Positions 15,032-20,815 of a DNA stretch of 20,815 nucleotides are shown piece by piece. Made by a program: the position numbers and the translations under genes. How positions within the stretch are numbered: position 1 is the first letter of the stretch; each line of letters opens with the position of its first letter. This stretch comes from Dehalococcoidales bacterium (GTDB lineage: Bacteria; Chloroflexota; Dehalococcoidia; Dehalococcoidales; Fen-1064), in contig JAQTPO010000018.1 in NCBI GenBank assembly GCA_028712845.1, positions 1-20,815 of the forward strand. The letters run 5' to 3'. The notes beneath the pieces are model-generated. The model saw only the letters and a list, made by a program, of their open reading frames with translations, did not search any database and was not told where the DNA came from.

Positions 15032-15514
15032 TCAGAGCACCATGGCTTGTCGTTTGATTACTTCAGCGCCTTCCATCGTCTCGCCATCTTCTTTGTAGCG
15101 CTTCAAAATAAACTGCGTCACCGTCTCTTTGACGCCTTCGATATGGGACAGTTTTTGTGACACAAAGTCTGCAATCTCATGATTATTTTTACCGATTACC
15201 ATGACCATCAGGTCATAAGTGCCGGAGACCAGATAAACACTGTGCGCCTGTGGGAAGCGGTAAATACGCTCCGCAATAGAATCAAATCCCACATCTTTTT
15301 GCGGCTCCAGCCTGACCCCAATCCATGCAAGAACATGTTCGTTTTCCGCCTTATCCCAGTTGACGATGGCTTTATATTTGATAATAGTGCGGTCTTGCTG
15401 GGCTTTTTTAATAAGCCGTACGACCTCAGCCTGCGGCATACCGGTCATAGCGGCAATTTGCCTGGGTGTGGCACGGGCATCATTTTCCAGTATTTTCAGA
15501 ATGTCCTTCAGCAT
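15032..15514 (-). CDS. Lrp/AsnC family transcriptional regulator
   Basis: This 160-residue protein has an N-terminal winged helix-turn-helix (about 1-50, LKILENDARATPRQIAAMTG) and a C-terminal RAM ligand-binding domain (about 65-140; VYLVSGTYDLMVMVIG is the typical effector strand). Members bind amino acids and act as dimers or octamers on nearby promoters. An AGGAG site lies eight bases before the ATG. The aminotransferase starts one base after its stop, so the likely job is autoregulation and control of that operon in response to an amino acid. The AT-rich upstream region with direct repeats (15628-15654) is a candidate binding area. Confidence 0.93.
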   Translation of the reverse strand: MLKDILKILENDARATPRQIAAMTGMPQAEVVRLIKKAQQDRTIIKYKAIVNWDKAENEHVLAWIGVRLEPQKDVGFDSIAERIYRFPQAHSVYLVSGTYDLMVMVIGKNNHEIADFVSQKLSHIEGVKETVTQFILKRYKEDGETMEGAEVIKRQAMVL

Positions 15515-15562
15515 CTTTCAGCTCCTGACAGGTGCGGTAAACGACCGTTGCGGTGTTATTAC

Positions 15563-15592
15563 ATTATAGCAGGTTAAATACTAATTTCTAAA
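15563..15592 (-). promoter_or_regulatory. Candidate promoter of the lrp-aminotransferase-purM operon
   Basis: On the minus strand TATAAT (complement of 15563-15568) is perfect; TTTAGA (complement of 15587-15592) 18 bases upstream is a weak -35, matching four of six positions. Weak -35 boxes suit a regulated promoter. Confidence 0.5.
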
Positions 15593-15627
15593 TACTAAAT
15601 CCAAAACACTTATGTACAAGCCTTCAG

Positions 15628-15654
15628 TTATAAGGCATTTTATTATAAGGCATT
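15628..15654. repeat. Direct repeat upstream of the Lrp-family gene
   Basis: TTATAAGGCATT occurs twice, at 15628-15639 and 15643-15654, 15 bases apart start to start. The first copy overlaps a small dyad GCCTT (15620-15624) / AAGGC (15632-15636). The pair lies about 35 bases upstream of the candidate -35 box. It could be a regulator site or a slipped duplication. Confidence 0.5.
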
Positions 15655-15681
15655 CTATTTTTATTTCCTGAGGGTAATTTT

Positions 15682-16601
15682 TCACGCACCGATTATGCCG
15701 GGTAATAACGTTATACAGATACCCAGAACACTGAGCACTGCTCCTAAAAACAGTTTGACAGTTACCTTTTCTTTCAGGAACAAGATGGACATTGGTAGCA
15801 AAAAGATGGGTGACGTAGAAGTTAATACTGAGGTTAAAGAAGCCCCGCTTTCTTTCAATGCAAATAAGTACATGATGCCACCCAAACCGAAACTGATAAC
15901 GCCATTAAGGACAGCTAATACGATATTTGCCCCCGTTACTTTTTGCGAGACATCGCCTTTGGATTTTCAGAAGGCAAATGGGGCAAGTATTACAGTAGTT
16001 CCTGTCATCCGCAGGAAATTGGCGGTTATCGGGTCAATTTTCCGCATGCCTTCCCTGACCGCTATCGTACTAATACCCGAAGCAATACCCGAAGCAATAA
16101 TAGACAGTAGCAGGAATAACACACCTCTTTTCTCCTGGGCTGTCTTCACAGAAAATCCTGTAAATAATCGCCTACTGGGATAAGTTAAAAAATATATACC
16201 GAGAAGAACAACCGCCATCCCGATTAGAGTAATAAGGGAGATTTTCTCCCCGAAAAAAGAGGTAGAAATAAGCACAGTCACAATGGGATAACCGCAAACC
16301 GATAATGGATAAGCACGCGAGATATCCATGTACCGCAATGATACCACGAACAGGCTTTCTCCGATTCCGATACCGATGAATGTGCCGGCAATAACAGTAA
16401 TGGCAGATGGCAAAGGGACAGTAGAGAATGATGCGGTTTTACCCCCGGCCAGAAGAAGCACCGCAAAGACAAGAGCCGCAACGAATGGTATTGAGGAGAA
16501 TAGGGCGAAAACGGTTGCTGAGGGGTTTTAGCATCAAACCACCGATTGCCCAGACTATTGAAGTACCAATCGCCGCTAACTCACCAGTCACAATTATTCA
16601 T
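15682..16601 (-). pseudogene. Decayed EamA/DMT-family transporter
   Basis: Read together, the three frames of this stretch encode one drug/metabolite transporter of about 300 residues, the usual EamA length with two five-helix repeats. The N-terminal part (VTGELAAIGTSIVWAIGG, then MLKPLSNRFRPILLNTIR) is in one frame. At about 16480 the reading must skip one base to continue into VLLLAGGKTASF and the rest. An in-frame TGA at 15967-15969 then interrupts it between PFAF and KSKGDVSQ, and the same frame runs to the true end at 15682 with a normal last repeat. A third slip near 16595 would restore an ATG start. Three lesions point to real decay, though assembly error is possible. It lies 40 bases after gatA. 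Confidence 0.85.
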
Positions 16602-16640
16602 ACCGCAAATCTTTGCTGCCTGGTATTTCACTGTCAAGCG

Positions 16641-18104
16641 TCAAAGGTTTGACCTCTTTTTGTGCCAATCTGTTACCTGCTGATAGGCATAGCTGATTTT
16701 GAGAATGGTTTCTTCGGAAAAAGGTTTGCCGATAATTTGCATGCCGATGGGCAGTCCCTTGCTAAAACCAGCCGGTATTGAAATGCCGGGTATGCCGGCA
16801 ATATTGATGGGTAGTGTGCAAACATCGCTGAGGTACATACTGAGGGGATTATCCGCTTTTTCCCCAATCTTGAATGGTACCGTGGGTGAAGTAGGCGTTA
16901 CCAGTACATCGTATTTTTCAAAAGCCTGGTCGAATTCACGTCTGATGAGCGTGCGGACTTTCTGCGCTTTCAGATAATAAGCATCATAATAACCGGAAGA
17001 TAAAGCATAAGTGCCGAGCATAATTCTGCGCTTCACCTCAGGTCCGAAGCCAAATTGCTTGGTCTTCTCCATCCCTTCCCACATACTATCGGTATCCTTA
17101 AAAGAAAAACCGTATTTCGAGCCGTCATAGCGCGCCAGATTCGCCGAAGCCTCAGACGGAGCGATAATATAGTAAACTGCCAGGGCATGCGGGGTGTGCG
17201 GCAATGAAACATCCCAATCAACTTTTGCACCCAGTTCTTCCAGCTTACGGATGGCGTCTTTAATGGCGGTGTCAACATCCGTCTCCATACCCTCGACAAA
17301 ATACTCCTTTGGGATGCCGATTTTCATGCCTTTCAGGTCAGGGGTGAGTCCTTTCGTATAATCAGGCACTGCTTCCGGCGCTGAAGTTGAGTCTCTTGCG
17401 TCATAGCCGCTGATAGCATTCATCACCAGCGCACAATCCAGTGCATCTTTCGTAAAGGGTCCTATCTGATCGAGCGAGCTGGCAAAAGCCACCAATCCAT
17501 AGCGGCTGACACGACCATAGGTTGGTTTGAATCCCGTGACATTACAGAAGCCTGCCGGCTGACGGATACTGCCACCGGTGTCAGAGCCGAGGGCATAAAT
17601 GGCTTCGCCGGCAGCAACCCCTGCCGCCGAGCCGCCACTGCTACCACCGGGAACACGAGACAAATCCCAGGGATTATGGGTCGTGAAAAATGCCGAGTTC
17701 TCTGTAGAGGAACCCATCGCAAATTCGTCCATGTTCGCCTTGCCGACCATTACAGCGCCGGCATTACTCAGCTTTTCTACGACGGTAGCACTGTAGGGCG
17801 GCACAAAGTTTTCCAGCATCTTCGAAGAACAGGTAGTTTTGATGCCATTGATGCACATATTATCCTTGATGAGCACCGGAACGCCGGTCAGGGGGACGGC
17901 TTTGCCACTAGCAATAAGTTCATCGGCTTTACCGGCTTGTTTCAGGGCAAGTTCTTCTGTAACGGTGACGATGGCACGCACCTTCGGCTCTACGGCTTTA
18001 ATACGGTCAAGATAGACTTTCGTTAATTCCACCGATGATATTTTCTTCGCCTTGAGTAATTCGTGAGCGGCGTGGATGGTTAAATCAGCATATTGATTGG
18101 TCAA
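16641..18104 (-). CDS. gatA: Asp-tRNA(Asn)/Glu-tRNA(Gln) amidotransferase subunit A
   Basis: GatA is the amidase subunit of GatCAB. It releases ammonia from glutamine so that GatB can convert Glu-tRNA(Gln) or Asp-tRNA(Asn) to the correct aminoacyl-tRNA. The 487-residue protein has the amidase-signature triad: K80 in [11 protein letters not shown]155 in [10 protein letters not shown] and S179 in [13 protein letters not shown], followed by [12 protein letters not shown]. The start is TTG (18104-18102) with AAGGAG eight bases upstream. It follows gatC by 15 bases. gatB is not in this window, so it must be encoded elsewhere if the complex is complete. Confidence 0.97.
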   Translation of the reverse strand: MTNQYADLTIHAAHELLKAKKISSVELTKVYLDRIKAVEPKVRAIVTVTEELALKQAGKADELIASGKAVPLTGVPVLIKDNMCINGIKTTCSSKMLENFVPPYSATVVEKLSNAGAVMVGKANMDEFAMGSSTENSAFFTTHNPWDLSRVPGGSSGGSAAGVAAGEAIYALGSDTGGSIRQPAGFCNVTGFKPTYGRVSRYGLVAFASSLDQIGPFTKDALDCALVMNAISGYDARDSTSAPEAVPDYTKGLTPDLKGMKIGIPKEYFVEGMETDVDTAIKDAIRKLEELGAKVDWDVSLPHTPHALAVYYIIAPSEASANLARYDGSKYGFSFKDTDSMWEGMEKTKQFGFGPEVKRRIMLGTYALSSGYYDAYYLKAQKVRTLIRREFDQAFEKYDVLVTPTSPTVPFKIGEKADNPLSMYLSDVCTLPINIAGIPGISIPAGFSKGLPIGMQIIGKPFSEETILKISYAYQQVTDWHKKRSNL

Positions 18105-18119
18105 TTTCAGGTCTCCTTA

Positions 18120-18407
18120 TTATTCCAGGACAGGGCGCAATTTGAATAAATCACCCTCGCGGTCAGGGGCATTTGCCAGAATCTGCTCTGCGGATAAAGA
18201 CTCGCGCGGGATATCCTCACGCATCACACTCCGAAGATTTATGGACTGTGCAGTGGGAGGAACATTCGTAGTATCAATTTCTTTCAGCACCTCGAAGTTC
18301 TCCAGAATATCGGCGAGTTGCTCTCTGGCTTTTTCAATTTCCGCTTCACTCATACCCATCCGGGCAAGGGCAGCGATGTGCACCACTTCTTCACGCGATA
18401 GTTTCAT
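18120..18407 (-). CDS. gatC: Asp-tRNA(Asn)/Glu-tRNA(Gln) amidotransferase subunit C
   Basis: GatC is the small belt-like subunit that holds GatA and GatB together. The 95-residue protein has the normal length and family pattern: MKLSREEVVHIAALARMGMSE at the N-terminus, the middle helix ending in the FEVLKEIDTTNVPPT segment, and the C-terminal LRSVMREDIP region. A GAGGT ribosome binding site lies close to the ATG. It heads the gatC-gatA unit and has its own promoter. Confidence 0.95.
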   Translation of the reverse strand: MKLSREEVVHIAALARMGMSEAEIEKAREQLADILENFEVLKEIDTTNVPPTAQSINLRSVMREDIPRESLSAEQILANAPDREGDLFKLRPVLE

Positions 18408-18435
18408 AGTTTACCTCACAATGTAAGATGACAAA

Positions 18436-18465
18436 ATTATAGCACCCGTGTGTGAGGGGACGCAA
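18436..18465 (-). promoter_or_regulatory. Promoter of gatC-gatA
   Basis: On the minus strand TTGCGT (complement of 18460-18465), an 18-base spacer and a perfect TATAAT (complement of 18436-18441). The leader to gatC would be about 20 bases. Confidence 0.6.
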
Positions 18466-18472
18466 TCTATTA

Positions 18473-18488
18473 TGTGCCAATTTGCACA
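18473..18488. promoter_or_regulatory. Inverted repeat just upstream of the gatC promoter
   Basis: TGTGC (18473-18477) and GCACA (18484-18488) are perfect inverted repeats around six bases, eight bases outside the gatC -35 box. The position suits an activator or repressor site, but a dyad this short can arise by chance. Confidence 0.25.
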
Positions 18489-18582
18489 GGCGGGTCATTG
18501 TATATCTAAAAGTTGGAGATATTTAAAAATATTATGGTCACACTTTTAGCCATAGCAAGACTTGACCACGGCAGCTATTTTA

Positions 18583-18611
18583 TTGACTTCATAAGCCGCT
18601 TTCTGCATAAT
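18583..18611 (+). promoter_or_regulatory. Promoter of rsmE-plsC-ispH
   Basis: TTGACT (18583-18588), a 17-base spacer and CATAAT (18606-18611) form a good sigma-70 type match. Transcription would start near 18618, about 26 bases before rsmE. Confidence 0.6.
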
Positions 18612-18643
18612 GACATCAAGTCTCCTTTAAACAGTGAGGTAAA

Positions 18644-19375
18644 ATGCACCGTTTTTTTATATCTAAAGATTGGTTTGAGCAGGACACAGTGACAATATCA
18701 GGTGAAGCGGCGCACCAGATCGGCTATGTCTTGCGACTGAAACCCGCCGACCGTATTATTGTTCTGGATAATAGCGGCTGGGAGTTTGAGGTGGAGGTAG
18801 AACGGCTTACCAAAGACTATGTGCATGGTAAAGTGATAGATAAGAGGCAAGGTCAAGGGGAACCCGCTATCAAAATCACGCTCTATCAGGCATTACTTAA
18901 AGCGGACAAATTCGAACTGGTGCTGCAAAAAGCCGTAGAGCTCGGGGTAACGGCATTTGTTCCTTATATCAGCGAGCGGTGTGTCACGAAAAAGCCATCG
19001 GCAAGCAAGATAGAACGCTGGCAAAAAATTATCAAGGAAGCCGCCGAGCAATCAGAGCGTTCGATTTTGCCTGCACTGCATCCGGTTATTTCTTTTCCTG
19101 AAGCCTGCCAGTCTATAAACCTGCCTGCTATCTTACTCTGGGAAGAAGAAAAAAGTAAAAGTATAAAACAGGTCCTGCAGAACCCGCCTTTTCAGACTGC
19201 TGCGATTATCAATCTTTTTATTGGACCGGAAGGCGGTTTCCCGGAGTCAGAAGTGGCATTGTCTAAAAGACATGGTATCGCCATTGCTACACTTGGTCGG
19301 CGTATTCTTCGCGCCGAGACAGCCGGATTATCCGCCATTAGTGCCATTATGTATGAGAAAGGTGAGATGGGGTAG
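18644..19375 (+). CDS. rsmE: 16S rRNA (uracil(1498)-N3)-methyltransferase
   Basis: RsmE methylates N3 of U1498 in the decoding region of 16S rRNA using S-adenosylmethionine. The 243-residue protein has an N-terminal PUA-like RNA-binding domain (about 1-70, with GEAAHQIGYVLRL) and a C-terminal SPOUT knot. The family signatures FIGPEGGFPESE and LGRRILRAETAGL form the cofactor-binding knot. The ATG has TGAGGT close upstream. plsC starts three bases after the stop, and ispH overlaps plsC, so the three are probably co-transcribed. Confidence 0.95.
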   Translation: MHRFFISKDWFEQDTVTISGEAAHQIGYVLRLKPADRIIVLDNSGWEFEVEVERLTKDYVHGKVIDKRQGQGEPAIKITLYQALLKADKFELVLQKAVELGVTAFVPYISERCVTKKPSASKIERWQKIIKEAAEQSERSILPALHPVISFPEACQSINLPAILLWEEEKSKSIKQVLQNPPFQTAAIINLFIGPEGGFPESEVALSKRHGIAIATLGRRILRAETAGLSAISAIMYEKGEMG

Positions 19376-19378
19376 ATA

Positions 19379-20014
19379 GTGTCCTGTTTTTTTTATGTCT
19401 GTAAAGGCATACTCAAAACGTTTTTCTTCCTCTGTACCCGGTTAATAGTTACCGGACGTGAGAACATCACCAGCGACCGCCCGTTAATTGTTGTCGCAAA
19501 TCACATTACTTATGCCGAGCCTCAGTTCCTCGGCATCCTCCTGAAAGGTAAAATGAGATTTGCCGCTAAAGAGGGATTTTTCCGCAATAGATTCATGAAA
19601 ACACTGATGAAATCGTTAGGCTGTTTCCCTGTCTATCAGGGGGTTGCCGATAGAAAGACGATTCGCCTGATGGAACAATACATTAAGGAGAAATTTGCGC
19701 TGGTCATTTTCCCGGAAGGCACTCGCAGTCTGAAAGTGGTATTATTGCCGGCGCTTAATGGCGCAGCGTTCATCGCCCAGCGCACCGGCGCATCAATTCT
19801 ACCGGTGGGTATTTACGGCACAGAAAAAATGCGGGGTGTGACATGGTATTTCAAGCGACCCGTAATAACCGTCAGTTTCGGGCAACCTTTTCACCTGCCA
19901 TCGAATAATGGTAAACTCTCCAGAGAGGAAGCCACGCAATTTATTATGGAGCGTATTACGGATTTGCTGCCAGTCGAATACCACGGAGTTTATGCCGAAG
20001 AAGGAAAATCATGA
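19379..20014 (+). CDS. plsC: 1-acyl-sn-glycerol-3-phosphate acyltransferase-like protein
   Basis: PlsC-family enzymes acylate lysophosphatidic acid to phosphatidic acid, the substrate of CdsA, encoded in this window. The 211-residue protein has an N-terminal hydrophobic segment, then NHITYAEP, the substrate-binding FPEGTRS (111-117) and a later LPVGIYG block. The catalytic motif is normally H-x4-D; here it reads H42-ITYA-E47, with Glu (codon GAG) in place of Asp. Either this enzyme uses Glu as the charge-relay partner or its activity differs. The GTG start at 19379 follows GATGGGGT and lies three bases after rsmE; its TGA stop overlaps the ispH ATG (ATGA). Confidence 0.88.
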   Translation: MSCFFYVCKGILKTFFFLCTRLIVTGRENITSDRPLIVVANHITYAEPQFLGILLKGKMRFAAKEGFFRNRFMKTLMKSLGCFPVYQGVADRKTIRLMEQYIKEKFALVIFPEGTRSLKVVLLPALNGAAFIAQRTGASILPVGIYGTEKMRGVTWYFKRPVITVSFGQPFHLPSNNGKLSREEATQFIMERITDLLPVEYHGVYAEEGKS

Positions 20015-20815
20015 GCGTCAAGATTGAAAAAGCAGCAGGTACCGGATTTTGTTTTGGTGTCAGACGTGCTATCACCACATTGGAAAAGGTCGCCGGAGAG
20101 CACGGCTGTATCGAGACGCTAGGTGCGGTTGTACATAACCAGCAGGTACTGCAGAGGCTGGCAGGACTTGGCGTCCGTGTTGCCGGAAAGATTGGAGACG
20201 TCAAAGGAGAAGTGGTCGCTATCGGGGCGCATGGTGTCGGATATGAGGTGGCAGAAGAAATCAAGAGGCGCAATATCAAGATTGTTGACACTACCTGTCG
20301 CTTCGTTCAACGTGCCCAGTCTGTTGCCCAGAGATTAGCAAAGTCAAATTTTTACGTGGTGGTTTACGGGGATGTGAACCACCCGGAGGTTAAAGGCATT
20401 CTTGCATGGGCGAACGGTAAAGGCATTGCCACACTGGATGCGCAAAAAATTGCGGTACTGAAACCATTGCCTAAACGGATTGGTGTGCTTGCCCAGACCA
20501 CACAGATTCCCGCCAATTTTAATGAATTTATCAAAAACATGGTAGATATTGCCCTGAAAAAGGACTCGGAACTGTATATTGTGGACACTATTTGCCATGA
20601 CATACGACGGCGTCAGGAATCAGCGCAAAAACTGGCGGATAAAGTTGACCTGATGTTCGTTGTCGGCGACCATACCAGTGCCAATACGAATAGACTGGCA
20701 GAATTATGCAATGGGTTGACCAAGACGCACCTCATTGAGACTGCCGGTGAAATTCAGCCTAAATGGTTGAAAGGGCACGAACACATCGGCATCACGGGTG
20801 GGGCTTCCACGTCTG
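20011..20815 (+). CDS. ispH: 4-hydroxy-3-methylbut-2-enyl diphosphate reductase (3' end cut by window edge)
   Basis: IspH is the last MEP-pathway enzyme, a [4Fe-4S] protein reducing HMBPP to IPP and DMAPP. 268 codons are visible and the frame is open to the right edge. The three cluster cysteines are C14 (GFCFGVRRA), C96 (DTTCRFV) and C195 (DTICHDIRRRQ). Active-site residues H42, H74, H124 and E126 (NHPEV) and the SANTNRL block are present, and the visible end ITGGASTS is the usual motif close to the C-terminus, so probably only a few tens of residues are missing. The ATG overlaps the plsC stop as ATGA, with AAGGA upstream. It complements dxr in this window. Confidence 0.97.
   Translation, partial: MSVKIEKAAGTGFCFGVRRAITTLEKVAGEHGCIETLGAVVHNQQVLQRLAGLGVRVAGKIGDVKGEVVAIGAHGVGYEVAEEIKRRNIKIVDTTCRFVQRAQSVAQRLAKSNFYVVVYGDVNHPEVKGILAWANGKGIATLDAQKIAVLKPLPKRIGVLAQTTQIPANFNEFIKNMVDIALKKDSELYIVDTICHDIRRRQESAQKLADKVDLMFVVGDHTSANTNRLAELCNGLTKTHLIETAGEIQPKWLKGHEHIGITGGASTS

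Noticed and set aside
15967..15969. Selenocysteine or tryptophan recoding of the TGA in the EamA gene
   Set aside because: The family has no selenocysteine members that I know, TGA is used as a normal stop elsewhere here (pyrH, uppS, plsC), and the same gene carries frame slips.
18558..18623. Inverted repeat AGACTTGA / TCAAGTCT around the rsmE promoter
   Set aside because: An 8-base pair of arms 50 bases apart is expected by chance fairly often in a gap of this size, and the loop would contain the promoter.
18534..18692. Possible 52-codon plus-strand ORF upstream of and overlapping rsmE
   Set aside because: It has no ribosome binding site, spans the rsmE promoter, overlaps the rsmE start in another frame and has no recognisable features.
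1..20815. Mobile elements, CRISPR arrays, phage genes, toxin-antitoxin or defence systems
   Set aside because: No transposase, integrase, repeat-spacer array, or recognisable defence or toxin gene is visible; nearly all sequence is accounted for by conserved core genes.

Overview
The window looks like a chromosomal housekeeping segment from an anaerobic bacterium. The best guess is Chloroflexota, probably the Dehalococcoidia lineage. This rests on the conserved run rpsB-tsf-pyrH-frr-uppS-cdsA-dxr-rseP, a very short EF-Ts, an EF-Tu with a four-cysteine insertion, a short ThiC, GatCAB-type tRNA amidation and the MEP isoprenoid pathway. The lineage call is recalled family knowledge, not a computed placement.

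Layout. (1) 1-1920, minus strand: a tRNA-Thr(TGT), tRNA-Tyr(GTA), tRNA-Thr(GGT), tuf, rpmG, secE transcription unit with a near-consensus promoter; secE runs off the left edge. (2) 1945-3448, plus strand: thiC behind a TPP riboswitch and an intrinsic terminator. Its promoter is back to back with the tRNA-tuf promoter. (3) 3518-9949, minus strand: a tight eight-gene unit, rpsB-tsf-pyrH-frr-uppS-cdsA-dxr-rseP, linking translation, UMP synthesis, undecaprenyl carrier and phospholipid precursors, isoprenoid synthesis and a membrane site-2 protease. Several junctions overlap or nearly touch. (4) 10267-12463, plus strand: an MFS transporter and an SDR oxidoreductase. The SDR has its own extended -10 promoter overlapped by a perfect dyad. 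(5) 12548-15514, minus strand: an Lrp/AsnC regulator, a PLP aminotransferase, a 66-residue zinc-ribbon-like protein and purM, apparently one operon. (6) 15682-16601, minus strand: a decayed EamA/DMT transporter. (7) 16641-18407, minus strand: gatC-gatA. (8) 18644-20815, plus strand: rsmE-plsC-ispH in tight succession; ispH is cut by the right edge.

How it fits together: dxr and ispH belong to the MEP pathway. uppS consumes its products to make the lipid carrier, and cdsA and plsC are in phospholipid synthesis. tuf, tsf, rpsB, frr, rpmG, the tRNAs, gatCA and rsmE all serve translation. I see no mobile element, CRISPR array, phage or defence system, and no convincing new multi-gene system. The points worth a second look are small: the riboswitch switching model, the operator-like dyad before the SDR gene, purM's unusual start, the zinc-ribbon protein next to it, the transporter pseudogene, intergenic palindromes in both convergent gaps, and altered motifs in ThiC and PlsC.
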